A stretch of 64,000 nucleotides of DNA from Janthinobacterium sp. 1_2014MBL_MicDiv (GTDB lineage: Bacteria; Pseudomonadota; Gammaproteobacteria; Burkholderiales; Burkholderiaceae_D): the NCBI RefSeq assembly GCF_001865675.1, contig NZ_CP011319.1, positions 5,208,001 through 5,272,000 of the forward strand, given 5' to 3'. The stretch's first letter is position 1. Every line of letters begins with the position of its first letter. The position numbers and the translations under genes were made by a program. Under the pieces are notes generated by a model. That model was given only the letters and a program-made list of their open reading frames with translations, had not been told where the DNA came from and did no database searches. Positions 51,803 to 61,051 of the stretch are shown one piece after another.

Positions 51803-52498
51803 TTACGCCGGCTTGCTTTGGGTCCAGGCGAGGAAGGCCGCGCGGTTGCGCGAGCACACGAGGATTTTTCCCGTGCCTGAAAACTTCAATACCATGCCCT
51901 CGCCGCTGGTCTGGCTGTTGATCAGGTTACCCAGAAAGCCGCCGCTGCTGCCGGTCGTCATGGAAATCTCGTATTGCAGGCGGTTGTCCCAGCACACGAC
52001 GTGCGAGTTATCGATCACCACGTCCTTGCCAGGCGTCACTTCCAGTTCCGACATCGCGCCAAAACCGGAGACCGCCAACTGGCCGCTGCCTGCCGTCTCG
52101 GTGATGAAAAATCCACCGCTCTGGGCAAACAGCGCATTGCCAAGGCTTTGCGTACGCACCTTCAATTCCACGCCAGCACTGGCCGCCACGAAGGCGCCGT
52201 CGCTGATCATGTATTGTTGGGCGCCCACCTCGAGCACCCGCATCGCGCCGGGCAAGGTGGGCGACAGCAAACAGTCGCCATCGCCGCGCAAAGCCTCGAT
52301 ATGCTGCTGAAAGAACGATTCGCCGTTGGCAAAGGTGCGCATCAGCGCGGCGCCGATGCCGCCAGTCATCTTGCCTTTCAGCTCAAGATTGGTTTCCATC
52401 ATCACCATCGCGTCGGATTCGCAATAAATCTTCTCGCCCTTGGCAAGCGACACATGCAGGAAGGGATCGACGTCCCCGGTAATATTGAAAACTGGCAT
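51803..52498 (-). CDS. AIM24 / TIGR00266-family protein
   Basis: A 231-residue beta-sandwich protein. Its pattern (MVMMETNLELKGKMTGG, then GAALMRTFANGESFF, then FFITETAGSGQLAVSGFG) matches the AIM24/TIGR00266 family (short segments quoted). These proteins often stand beside TerD genes. Function unknown; the yeast homologue acts in mitochondrial membrane organisation. ATG 52498 is the family start. Confidence 0.88.
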   Translation of the reverse strand: MPVFNITGDVDPFLHVSLAKGEKIYCESDAMVMMETNLELKGKMTGGIGAALMRTFANGESFFQQHIEALRGDGDCLLSPTLPGAMRVLEVGAQQYMISDGAFVAASAGVELKVRTQSLGNALFAQSGGFFITETAGSGQLAVSGFGAMSELEVTPGKDVVIDNSHVVCWDNRLQYEISMTTGSSGGFLGNLINSQTSGEGMVLKFSGTGKILVCSRNRAAFLAWTQSKPA

Positions 52499-52530
52499 AT
52501 CTATTCCTTCCTCAACGAGATAATGATGGG

Positions 52531-52551
52531 GCGGCCCACTGAGCGGGCCGC
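52531..52551 (-). other. GC-rich stem-loop between TerD and AIM24 genes
   Basis: GCGGCCC (52531-52537) and GGGCCGC (52545-52551) flank a 7-base loop. No T run follows, so it may moderate read-through between the two genes rather than terminate. Confidence 0.35.
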
Positions 52552-52689
52552 TGTGACTACAAAATCATGGTGCCGCACAAAACCATGGCAAGCGGATGTG
52601 ATTTGTGGCTGAGAAGCAGCGCTGTAGTTGAGTACAGCGCGCATCGCCGGCCGCAAGGCGCACCGCGCAGCAGGTTTGGTGTGGCGACC

Positions 52690-53265
52690 TTACACGCCGA
52701 CGCCGAACGAGGCTGCCAGGGGGCCCAGGCCGCCCTTGTAGCCCTGGCCGATGGCCTTGAATTTCCAATCGGCGCCGTTGCGGTAGATTTCACCGAAGAC
52801 CATGGCCGTTTCCGCGGAACCGTCTTCCGACAGGTCGAAGCGGGCGATTTCCGTGTTGCCGTTGGCATTGACGCAACGCACATACGCCTTCGATACCATA
52901 CCAAAGTTTTGCTTGCGCGCTTCGGCATCGTGAATCGTCACGCAGACGGCGATCTTGTCGATCTCGGCTGGCACCGTGGCCAGGTCGACGACGACGGTTT
53001 CATCGTCGCCATCGCCGGCGCCCGTGGTGTTGTCGCCCGAGTGGGTGACGGAACCGTCGCTCGATTTCAGGTTGTTGTAGAAAATCATGTCGACGTCGGC
53101 GCGTACCTTGCCGTCGGCCTTCAACAGGAAGACGGAACCGTCGATGTCGAACGCGGCGCCGTCGGTGGCGCGGGCATCCCAGCCCAGGCCGATGATCATC
53201 TTCGAAATGCCGGGAGCTTCCTTGCTCAGGTTGACGTTGCCGCCTTTTTGCAGACTGATTGCCAT
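52690..53265 (-). CDS. TerD-family protein (TerD/TerE type)
   Basis: A 191-residue TerD-domain protein, MAISLQKGGNVNLSK at the N-terminus as in TerD and TerE. GLGWDAR, DIDGSVFLL and GDNTTGAGDGDDE are the calcium-binding and core motifs. It is more like canonical TerD than the downstream copy, which carries extra residues. The two copies with an AIM24 gene between them are all on the minus strand. Confidence 0.93.
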   Translation of the reverse strand: MAISLQKGGNVNLSKEAPGISKMIIGLGWDARATDGAAFDIDGSVFLLKADGKVRADVDMIFYNNLKSSDGSVTHSGDNTTGAGDGDDETVVVDLATVPAEIDKIAVCVTIHDAEARKQNFGMVSKAYVRCVNANGNTEIARFDLSEDGSAETAMVFGEIYRNGADWKFKAIGQGYKGGLGPLAASFGVGV

Positions 53266-53384
53266 GATGTATTTCTCCTATGTGAAATAAAAGTCCAGCG
53301 AATAATTGCTCACTACTTGCTAACACCTGGCGCCCCCTCCGGCCCGACTCCCCGGACCAAAGGCGGCGCTTGCTGCATCACGCT

Positions 53385-53407
53385 GGCAAACGGGTGTGGC
53401 GTTTGCC
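53385..53407 (-). other. Stem-loop after the DUF475 gene
   Basis: GGCAAACG (53385-53392) and CGTTTGCC (53400-53407) form an 8-bp stem around a 7-base loop, ten bases downstream of the DUF475 stop. No T run follows. It may slow or protect the transcript end. Confidence 0.3.
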
Positions 53408-53416
53408 GCGTATTCC

Positions 53417-54496
53417 TTACACTGCCTTCGCTTCGAGCGCAGGCTGCTTGTCGTCCTCGCCTTCCAGCAAGGCCATGCGGCGCTTGTAGCGGATCGACGA
53501 CCACAGCGAGGCGAGAATGAAGGCCACCCCGATCAGACCCGTGAAGATCTCGGGAATGTGGAACTTCATGCTGACCAACATGATCACGGCCAGGATACCG
53601 ATCGCATAGTGCGCGCCGTGCTCCAGATAAACGAACTCATCGAGCGTGCCCTTGCGCACCAGGAACACCGTCATCGAGCGCACGAACATCGCGCCGATGG
53701 CCAGGCCCAGCATGATGATCACGACATCCTTGGTGATGGCGAACGCGCCGATCACGCCGTCAAAGCTGAACGAGGCATCGAGCACTTCCAGGTACAGGAA
53801 GCCGCCAATACCGCCGCGCTTGACGATGTCGCCCACGTTGCCGTCGCCGTTATCGCCTTCCAGCAAGCCGCTGACCACATCGACGCCCACGTAGGTCAAA
53901 ATACCCCACAGGCCGGCCGTCAAGACCACCAGTTTCTGGCCTTCTTCGATCATGCTCAGGCTGGCCATCAGGGTGCCCAGGGCCACCATCACGGAAATCG
54001 ACGAGATCTTGCCCAGCGCGCCCAGTTTCTCTTCAATACGGCCCAGCCAGTGCGTTTCCTTCTCCGCGTCCAGCAGGAAGTTCAGGAACACCAGCAGCAG
54101 GAAGATGCCGCCGAAGGCCGCCACTTCCGCATGGTGATTCGTCAGGTGCATCGAATACTGTTCAGGATTGCTCAGTGCCAGATTCCATACTTCCATCAGC
54201 CCCAGGTCGGCCGCTTGCGCCACGATGACCAGCGGGAACACCAGACGCATGCCGAAGACGGCGATGATGATGCCGACGCCCAGGAACAGTCCTTGCCAGA
54301 ACTTGTCCCAATTCTTCAGCACCGAGGCGTTGACCACCGCGTTGTCGAACGACAGCGAGACTTCCATCACGCCCAGGATCACCGCGATACCGAGCGCCGC
54401 CAGCATGGTCTGCACGCCGCCGTGCGTGTAACCCCACCAGGCGGAAATACCCAGGCAGATAAATGTCACTAGAAATGACACTCTGAAATGTTTCAT
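53417..54496 (-). CDS. DUF475 (TerC-like) integral membrane protein
   Basis: A 359-residue protein with about nine helices. The two metal-site motifs of the TerC superfamily are present: EVSLSFDNAVVNA in the first half and LEVLDASFSFDGVIGAFAI in the second (part quoted). TerC-type proteins export metals such as manganese and partner TerD proteins in stress clusters. ATG 54496 has AAGGGGA upstream; the frame is open nine codons further. It is probably the first gene of the ter-type cluster. Confidence 0.92.
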   Translation of the reverse strand: MKHFRVSFLVTFICLGISAWWGYTHGGVQTMLAALGIAVILGVMEVSLSFDNAVVNASVLKNWDKFWQGLFLGVGIIIAVFGMRLVFPLVIVAQAADLGLMEVWNLALSNPEQYSMHLTNHHAEVAAFGGIFLLLVFLNFLLDAEKETHWLGRIEEKLGALGKISSISVMVALGTLMASLSMIEEGQKLVVLTAGLWGILTYVGVDVVSGLLEGDNGDGNVGDIVKRGGIGGFLYLEVLDASFSFDGVIGAFAITKDVVIIMLGLAIGAMFVRSMTVFLVRKGTLDEFVYLEHGAHYAIGILAVIMLVSMKFHIPEIFTGLIGVAFILASLWSSIRYKRRMALLEGEDDKQPALEAKAV

Positions 54497-54611
54497 CGAT
54501 AGTTCCCCTTTATGCAAATTCAATGGAACGTAGTATAGGGACGTATGAACTATTTAAAAATAGAAGATAATGGAAGTATTACTTCGTAAAAACAGAAGAT
54601 TGGAGGTCGCG

Positions 54612-55526
54612 ATGAAAACTACCGGTTTCAATTACCGCCATTTGTATTTCTTTTGGGTCGTTGCCAAGGAAGGCGGCGTGACGCGCGCGGCTGAACGCCT
54701 CGGCCTGGCCGTGCAAACCATCAGCACCCAGCTGGCGCTGCTGGAAAAGGAACTGGGTCGCTCGCTGCTGCAGCCGCAGGGACGGCGCCTGGTGCCGACG
54801 GAGGCGGGCCGCCTGGCGCTCGGCTATGCGGACCAGATCTTCCTGCTGGGCGAGCAGATGCAGGATGCGCTGGCCGATGCCGACGTCGACAAGATGCGTT
54901 TGACGGTGGGCATTTCCGACTCGCTGCCGAAACTGATGGCCTACCGCATGCTCGACGCCACGCGCAGCCTGGACCAGCCCGTCAAGCTGGTGTGCCTGGA
55001 AGATGAATTCGAATCCCTGCTGGCCGACCTGGCCCTGCACAAGCTGGACCTGGTCTTGACGGACCGCGCCGTGCCGGCCGGCGCCAGCCTGCGCGTCTCC
55101 AGCCACCTGTGGGGCGAAAGCGCGATGAAGCTGTTCGGCGTGCCGGCGCTGGCCGAGCGCTACCGCGACGGCTTCCCGCAGCGCCTGACGGGCGCGCCCT
55201 TCCTGCTGCCGGCGCGCAATAACGCCTTGCGCGGCCGCATCGACGAGTGGATGGTGCAGCAGGGCGTGCGCCCCGACGTGGTGGGCGAATTCGAGGATAA
55301 CGCCATGCTCAACGCGTTCGGCCGCAAGGGCCTGGGCCTGTTCTTCGCCCCGGCCAGCCTGGCGGCCGATATCGAGGAGCAGTTCGGCGCCGTGCTGGTC
55401 GGTGACGCCTCGTCCTTGCGCGAGCAGTTCTATGTGATTTCCAACGAACGCAAGATCATGCACCCGGCGCTCGACGTGATCCTGGCCGCCATCCAGGGTC
55501 ATCCGAAAATTCACAAGGAAACCTGA
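54612..55526 (+). CDS. LysR-type regulator (NhaR-like)
   Basis: A 304-residue LysR-family regulator, start ATG 54612 with GGAGG upstream. The helix-turn-helix is FWVVAKEGGVTRAAERLGLAVQTIS (key residues GGVTRAAERL). The remaining effector domain resembles NhaR, the sodium-responsive activator. It is divergent from the DUF475 gene (116 bases between starts) and adjacent to an MFS transporter. It could regulate either neighbour; the divergent position favours the ter-type cluster. Confidence 0.85.
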   Translation: MKTTGFNYRHLYFFWVVAKEGGVTRAAERLGLAVQTISTQLALLEKELGRSLLQPQGRRLVPTEAGRLALGYADQIFLLGEQMQDALADADVDKMRLTVGISDSLPKLMAYRMLDATRSLDQPVKLVCLEDEFESLLADLALHKLDLVLTDRAVPAGASLRVSSHLWGESAMKLFGVPALAERYRDGFPQRLTGAPFLLPARNNALRGRIDEWMVQQGVRPDVVGEFEDNAMLNAFGRKGLGLFFAPASLAADIEEQFGAVLVGDASSLREQFYVISNERKIMHPALDVILAAIQGHPKIHKET

Positions 55527-55648
55527 TAAATCCATTCGAAAATAACGTTTGAATAATCAATCAAAAGCGATTGTAATGAGACCTGAGACAGACATGCGCC
55601 CGCCGCCCTGCGGCAAGGCGCGATCACCATAAGAACAGGAGCGGCACC

Positions 55649-56983
55649 ATGTCCACGGCAGGCAAGACGATCGATATTCCCGATCTCATCAATAACAACA
55701 GGATCGGCTCCTTTCAGATCGGCATGCTGATCCTGTGCGGGCTGTGCGTCATCATGGATGGCTTCGACGTGCAGGCGATGGGCTACGTGGCGCCCGCCAT
55801 CATCGCCGACTGGCATGTGAGCAAGGCCAACCTCGGTCCCGTGTTTGGCGCCGGCTTGCTGGGCATGCTGGTGGGCTCGCTCGTCTTCAGCATCACGGCC
55901 GACAAGTTCGGTCGCCGCCCCGTGCTGATCGGCTCGACCATCTTCTTCTCGCTGTGCATGCTGGTCACGCCGCTGGCCACCACCATCGAGCAATTGCAGC
56001 TGATACGCTTCATTACCGGCCTGGGTCTGGGCGCCGTGATGCCGAACGCCATGGCGCTGGCCGGCGAATACAGCCCGCTGCGCAAGAAAGTCACCCTGAT
56101 GATGCTGGTCTCGTGCGGCTTTACCCTGGGCGCCGTGCTCGGTGGCCTGCTGTCGGCCGCGCTGATTCCCGCGTTTGGCTGGCAATCCGTGTTTTACGTG
56201 GGCGGCGTCGTGCCACTGCTCATCGGCGTGCTGATGTTCTTCCTGCTGCCGGAATCGATGCAATTCCTGGTGCTGAAAAAACGCAAGCTGGATAAAGTCG
56301 CCAGGTGGCTCAAGCGCATCGCCCCCACCGTCACCATCACGGCCGAGACGCAATACGTCGTGCACGAGAAAGAACACAAGGGCGCGCCCGTGCTGCAATT
56401 GTTTACGGGCGGCCGCGCGAAGATGACGATTTTGTTGTGGGTCATCAACTTCATGAACTTGCTGAACCTGTATTTCCTGTCGAACTGGCTGCCGACGATC
56501 GCCAGGGAGGCGGGCCTGTCGACGGCCAACGCCGTGCTGGCCGGCACAGCCCTGCAAGTGGGCGGCACCATCGGCACCCTCGTCATGGGCCAGCTGATCG
56601 ACCGCTCCAGCTTCCGCCGCATCCTGCTGCCGTGCTTTTTGGTCGCCGCCGTCGCCATCGCCCTGATCGGCCGTCCCGACGTCTCGCTGGCCTTCCTGTT
56701 CATCACGATCTTCATCGCCGGCTTTTGCGTGGTGGGCGGCCAGCCGGCCGTCAACGCCCTGGCGGCCAGCTACTACCCGACCACCCTGCGCTCGACGGGC
56801 ATCGGCTGGAGCCTGGGCGTGGGCCGCATCGGCTCCATCATCGGCCCCGTGCTCGGTGGCGAGCTGATACGCCTGAACTGGCCCAACAGCACGATTTTCC
56901 TCGTCGTCGCCATCCCCGCCATCGTTTCTGCCATCATGGTCTTTGCCATGCGCGGCGGGCCGCAAACGGCCGCCCAGGGCTGA
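55649..56983 (+). CDS. MFS transporter, aromatic acid:H+ symporter type
   Basis: A 444-residue permease with twelve helices. Signatures of the AAHS group are MDGFDVQAMGYVAPAI in helix 1 and LVGSLVFSITADKFGRRPVLI in the loop 2-3 (key residues DKFGRRP). The substrate is probably a benzoate- or protocatechuate-like acid. No aromatic catabolic gene is adjacent. AGGAGC precedes the ATG. It lies downstream of the LysR-type gene. Confidence 0.9.
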   Translation: MSTAGKTIDIPDLINNNRIGSFQIGMLILCGLCVIMDGFDVQAMGYVAPAIIADWHVSKANLGPVFGAGLLGMLVGSLVFSITADKFGRRPVLIGSTIFFSLCMLVTPLATTIEQLQLIRFITGLGLGAVMPNAMALAGEYSPLRKKVTLMMLVSCGFTLGAVLGGLLSAALIPAFGWQSVFYVGGVVPLLIGVLMFFLLPESMQFLVLKKRKLDKVARWLKRIAPTVTITAETQYVVHEKEHKGAPVLQLFTGGRAKMTILLWVINFMNLLNLYFLSNWLPTIAREAGLSTANAVLAGTALQVGGTIGTLVMGQLIDRSSFRRILLPCFLVAAVAIALIGRPDVSLAFLFITIFIAGFCVVGGQPAVNALAASYYPTTLRSTGIGWSLGVGRIGSIIGPVLGGELIRLNWPNSTIFLVVAIPAIVSAIMVFAMRGGPQTAAQG

Positions 56984-57100
56984 CCAGGGCTGGCAAAGCG
57001 CGCCGCGCGCCCGCTTTCACGGCGCGCGCGCGGCAAAATTAGGCTATGGCGCCCTTCGTCGTTTAAGATGACGTTTTTACAGCCCATCTTCAGCGCCCCC

Positions 57101-58441
57101 ATGCACAATGTCTTGCTAGTCCTGCTCGCCCTCTTCCTGGTCGCGCTGAACGGTTTTTTTGTTGCCGCCGAGTTTGGCATCGTCACATTGCGGCGCACGC
57201 GCATCCGCGCCATCGCCAAGACACAGGGACTGCGGGGCCGCATCCTGTCCAAGGTGCATGGCCAGCTCGACGCCTACCTGTCCGCCTGCCAGCTCGGCAT
57301 CACGCTGGCGTCGCTGGGCCTGGGCTGGGTCGGCGAACCGGCGTTTGCCGGCCTGCTGGAACCGCTGTTCGGCGCCATCGGCGTCACGTCGCAAGAGCTG
57401 ATCCACGGCGTCTCGTTCGTCGTCGCCTTCAGCGTCATTTCCTTCCTGCACATCGTCGTGGGCGAACTGGCGCCGAAGTCGATGGCCATCCGCAATCCGG
57501 AAGCCGTCGGCCTGTGGAGCGCCATCCCCCTCTACGGTTTCTACTGGACCATGTACCCGGCCATCTACCTGCTCAACGCCAGCGCCAACTGGGTGCTGCG
57601 CATGGCCGGCCTGTCCGGCAAGGGCGGCCACGACGCCCACTACTCGTCCGAGGAACTGAAACTGATCCTGCGCACCAGCCAGCCCGGCGAGAAATTCACG
57701 CGCGACGAGCGCAACATCCTGGCGCAGTCGCTCGATTTCGAACAGATGACGGTGTCGGACCTGATGCGCCCGATCAATGAAGTGATCGCCCTGCACGCCT
57801 CGAGCACGCTGGAAGAAAACCTCGACACGGTGCTGCGCAACCGCTTCAGCCGCTATCCGTATTTCGACGTCAACGAAGACGACGTGCTGGGCGTGGTGCA
57901 CCTGAAGGATTTGTTTTTCGCGCAGCAGGCGGGCAAGCCCATCACCTCGCTGACGCCGTTTTTGCGCCCCGTCGACATTATTTCCGCGCGCACGCCGGCG
58001 CTGGAACTGTTCCGCCGCTTCCGCGACGGCGCGCCGCACTTCGCCCTGATCGGCGAAAAGGGCAAGCGCCCGCTGGGTTTCATCACGCTCGACAACCTGC
58101 TGGGCGCCATGGTCGGCGAAATCCGCGACGAATTCCGCCGCAATGAAAACGACTGGCTCAAGCAGAGCGACGGCACCCTGATCGGCAAGGCCAGCCTGCC
58201 CATCTTTTCGCTCGAACGCATCCTCGGCATCGATATCGAAAACGAGGAACTGGGGCTGGACGACGTGGAATCGGTGGGCGGCTTGATCATGGTCAAGCTG
58301 GGCGACATCCCGAAACAGGGCCAGCGCATCACCTTTGTCGACTTCGACATCGTCGTCAAGAAGATGAACGGGCCGCGCATCGTGCTCATCAAGGTGATCC
58401 CGAAGCAGGAACGCGATCTCGACGCTGACCTCAGGGACTGA
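57101..58441 (+). CDS. CNNM/CorB-type (hemolysin-family) CBS-domain membrane protein
   Basis: A 446-residue protein with a DUF21 membrane domain (about 1-190: LLVLLALFLVALNGFFVAAEFG), a CBS pair with DLMRPINEVIALH, and a C-terminal CorC_HlyC domain. The family exports magnesium or similar divalent ions. The start is placed at ATG 57101; ATG 57068 is in frame, and neither has a good ribosome site. Its 3' end touches the convergent AI-2E gene with no spacer, so the stops are back to back. Confidence 0.9.
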   Translation: MHNVLLVLLALFLVALNGFFVAAEFGIVTLRRTRIRAIAKTQGLRGRILSKVHGQLDAYLSACQLGITLASLGLGWVGEPAFAGLLEPLFGAIGVTSQELIHGVSFVVAFSVISFLHIVVGELAPKSMAIRNPEAVGLWSAIPLYGFYWTMYPAIYLLNASANWVLRMAGLSGKGGHDAHYSSEELKLILRTSQPGEKFTRDERNILAQSLDFEQMTVSDLMRPINEVIALHASSTLEENLDTVLRNRFSRYPYFDVNEDDVLGVVHLKDLFFAQQAGKPITSLTPFLRPVDIISARTPALELFRRFRDGAPHFALIGEKGKRPLGFITLDNLLGAMVGEIRDEFRRNENDWLKQSDGTLIGKASLPIFSLERILGIDIENEELGLDDVESVGGLIMVKLGDIPKQGQRITFVDFDIVVKKMNGPRIVLIKVIPKQERDLDADLRD

Positions 58442-59518
58442 TTATTTTTTCAGCGTAATCTTATCTTTGCCCTGCGGCACGGTGGTTTCGCCCACGGTCC
58501 ACGTCTGCAGCAGGCTGTACAACACCGCCAGCAAGGTCGGCCCGATGAAGATGCCGACGAAGCCGAAGGCCAGCACGCCGCCCAGCACACCGAGCAGCAC
58601 CAGCAGGAAGGGCAGGCTGCTGCCGCGGCTGATCAGCATGGGTTTGACGACATTGTCCACGCCGCTGATCAGCACGGCGCCCCACACCAGCATGAAGATG
58701 CCCCAGCCCGTCTGGCCGTCGTTGAACAGCCAGATGGCGGCGCCGCCCCAGATCAGGGGCGGGCCGACGGGGATCAGCGAAAAGATGAAGGTGGCCACGC
58801 CCAGGAGCGCGACGGCCGGCACGCCGGCGATCAAAAAGCCCACCACGGCCACCAGCGCCTGCGCCAGCGCCGTGCCCAGCAAGCCATACATGACGCCGCG
58901 CACGGTGCGGCTGACGGTCAGGCCGACGCCGGGCGCGCTGTCGCCGATGATGCGGCCCGCGCCCGTCATCAGGGCGCGGCTCAGCTGCTGGCCGTCGCGG
59001 TAGAGGAAGAAGCTGACGAACACGGCCAGGCTGGTCTGCGCCAGGCCCGTGCCCAGCAGGATGCCGCCCGAGGCGAGGAAATGGCGCGCCGGTTCCAGCA
59101 TGGTCTTGCCCAAATTTAAGAGTTCCTCGCGGTCGGCGAGCAGGCGTTCCACGTAGCCAGCGATGGTTTCGCCCACCACGGGGATGCTGGCCAGCCAGGC
59201 CGGCGGATGCAGGCCGCCCGTTTCCAGCGCCGCGCGCAACTGTTCATAGATGCGCGACACATTGTCGGCCAGGTTGTAGGTGACGAGGGCCAGCGGCAGG
59301 ACGATGACCAGCACCAGCGACAGGGTCATGATGGCGGCCGCCAGGTTGCGCCGGCCTTTCAGGCGTTCGAGCAGCAGCAGGTACAGGGGCCAGCTGGAGA
59401 TGCCCACGCAGGCGGCAAACAGCATGGCGGCCAGGAAAGGCCGCAAGACGAAGAAGCAGCCGATCAGGAGGAAGATGAAGGCCGCCAGGCGGGCGTAAGG
59501 CTCGAAACGTTTGTCCAT
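58442..59518 (-). CDS. AI-2E family transporter
   Basis: A 358-residue membrane protein of the AI-2E (YdiK/TqsA-like) family. Eight helices are expected. The family region VSFFLYRDGQQL and IPVGPPLIWGGAAIWL is seen, and FGFVGIFIGPTLLAV ends the fold. Family members export autoinducer-2, and some exchange sodium or protons; the substrate here is unknown. It converges on the CNNM-type gene. Confidence 0.92.
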   Translation of the reverse strand: MDKRFEPYARLAAFIFLLIGCFFVLRPFLAAMLFAACVGISSWPLYLLLLERLKGRRNLAAAIMTLSLVLVIVLPLALVTYNLADNVSRIYEQLRAALETGGLHPPAWLASIPVVGETIAGYVERLLADREELLNLGKTMLEPARHFLASGGILLGTGLAQTSLAVFVSFFLYRDGQQLSRALMTGAGRIIGDSAPGVGLTVSRTVRGVMYGLLGTALAQALVAVVGFLIAGVPAVALLGVATFIFSLIPVGPPLIWGGAAIWLFNDGQTGWGIFMLVWGAVLISGVDNVVKPMLISRGSSLPFLLVLLGVLGGVLAFGFVGIFIGPTLLAVLYSLLQTWTVGETTVPQGKDKITLKK

Positions 59519-59561
59519 GTACCGCTAATCCTGAAGATGGCGCCTGAACGGCGCGACCGGA

Positions 59562-60155
59562 TCAGGATAGCAGAAGTTTAAGATCGTGCGCGATGGCGGC
59601 AGGCTTCTCGCCGTGGCGCACGAACAGGCGGATCTTGCCTTCGCGGTCGAACACATAAGTGCCGGCCGTGTGGTCGACCGTATAGCTGTCGTCCGTCTCG
59701 CCCTCGACCTTGGCGTAATACACCTTGAATTCCTTGGCGACCTTGGCCGTCGCCGCCGCGTCGCCATACAGGCCCACGAAGCGCTTGTCGAAGGCCGGCA
59801 CATATTCGGCCAGCAAGGCCTGCTTGTCGCGCTCGGGGTCGACGGTGACGAACAGCACTTGCACCTGGTCCGCCTGCGGGCCCATTTCCTGCATCACCTG
59901 GGCCATGTCGGCCATGGTGGTGGGACAGACATCCGGGCATTGCGTGTAGCCGAAGAACATCAGCACCAGCTTGCCCTTGTAGTCGGCCAGGGTGCGCGGG
60001 TGGCCCGTATGGTCCGTCAAGGCGAACTCGCGCGCATAGCCGAGGCCCGTCACGTCCGTGTTCTTGAATTCCAGCTTGGTCGCGGCCGGTTTGCCGCAGC
60101 CGGCCAGGGCGACGGCCAGCGCGGCCGCCAACAACAGGGTCAGGTATTTTTTCAT
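59562..60155 (-). CDS. SCO1/SenC-family copper chaperone lipoprotein
   Basis: A 197-residue lipoprotein (lipobox with C20) with a thioredoxin fold. C73-PDV-C77 is the copper-binding CxxxC of SCO proteins, and DHTAGTYVFD supplies the third ligand His. SCO proteins deliver copper to the CuA site of cytochrome oxidase. ATG 60155 overlaps the ctaB stop by four bases. Confidence 0.94.
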   Translation of the reverse strand: MKKYLTLLLAAALAVALAGCGKPAATKLEFKNTDVTGLGYAREFALTDHTGHPRTLADYKGKLVLMFFGYTQCPDVCPTTMADMAQVMQEMGPQADQVQVLFVTVDPERDKQALLAEYVPAFDKRFVGLYGDAAATAKVAKEFKVYYAKVEGETDDSYTVDHTAGTYVFDREGKIRLFVRHGEKPAAIAHDLKLLLS

Positions 60156-61051
60156 GTGCCGAAGGGAAGGTAGTGGTCGACCAGCAGCGCCACGAACAGC
60201 AGCGCCAGGTAAATGATGGAATACGTAAACGCCTTGCGCGCGATCAAGTCCGTGTAGTGGCGGTACATCTTCCACGCGTAATACAGGAAGCCGGCGTTCA
60301 GCACGACGGCAGAGGCCAGGTAGATCAGCCCGCTCATGCGCACGGCATACGGCAGCAAGGTGGTGGCGGCCAGCGCGATCGAATACAGCCAGACGTGGAA
60401 TTGCGTGAATTTCAAGCCGTGCGTGACGGGCAGCATGGGCAGGCCCGAGCGCGCGTAATCGTCGCGGCGGTACATGGCCAGCGCCCAGAAGTGCGGCGGC
60501 GTCCAGACAAAGATGATCAGCACCAGCAGCCACGCCTGCATCGGCACGTCGTTGGCGACGGCGGCCCAGCCCAGCGCGGGCGGCATGGCGCCGGACAGGC
60601 CGCCGATGACGATATTTTGCGGCGTGGCCGGTTTCAGCACCATGGTGTAGATCAAGGCATAGCCGACAAACGTGACAAAGGTCAGCCACATGGTCAGCGG
60701 ATTGACGAGGTGGTACAGGATCGCCATGCCGAGGCCGCCGATCACCAGCGCGAACACCACCGTCTGTTTTACCGTGATGTCGCCCATGGCCATCGGGCGG
60801 CGCGCCGTGCGGGCCATGCGCGCATCGATTTCGCGCTCGGCCAGGCAGTTGACGGCAAAGGCGGCACCGGCCAGCAGCCAGATGCCGATGGTGCCGAACA
60901 CCACCGCATGCCAGTCAGGCAATTCCTCGCTGGCCAGGAACATGCCGATGACGGCGCAAAACACGGCCAGCTGCGTCACGCGGGGCTTGGTCAGCGCCCA
61001 ATACTGGGCGATGCGGGGGGATGGTTTACGGCTGATGGTCTGAGTAGTCAT
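60152..61051 (-). CDS. ctaB: Protoheme IX farnesyltransferase
   Basis: UbiA-type prenyltransferase, 299 residues with nine helices, converting haem B to haem O for cytochrome oxidase. The prenyl-diphosphate motif NCLAEREIDARMARTARRP is clear, and YALIYTMVLKP follows. The ATG is next to the ctaA stop with no spacer. Confidence 0.96.
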   Translation of the reverse strand: MTTQTISRKPSPRIAQYWALTKPRVTQLAVFCAVIGMFLASEELPDWHAVVFGTIGIWLLAGAAFAVNCLAEREIDARMARTARRPMAMGDITVKQTVVFALVIGGLGMAILYHLVNPLTMWLTFVTFVGYALIYTMVLKPATPQNIVIGGLSGAMPPALGWAAVANDVPMQAWLLVLIIFVWTPPHFWALAMYRRDDYARSGLPMLPVTHGLKFTQFHVWLYSIALAATTLLPYAVRMSGLIYLASAVVLNAGFLYYAWKMYRHYTDLIARKAFTYSIIYLALLFVALLVDHYLPFGT

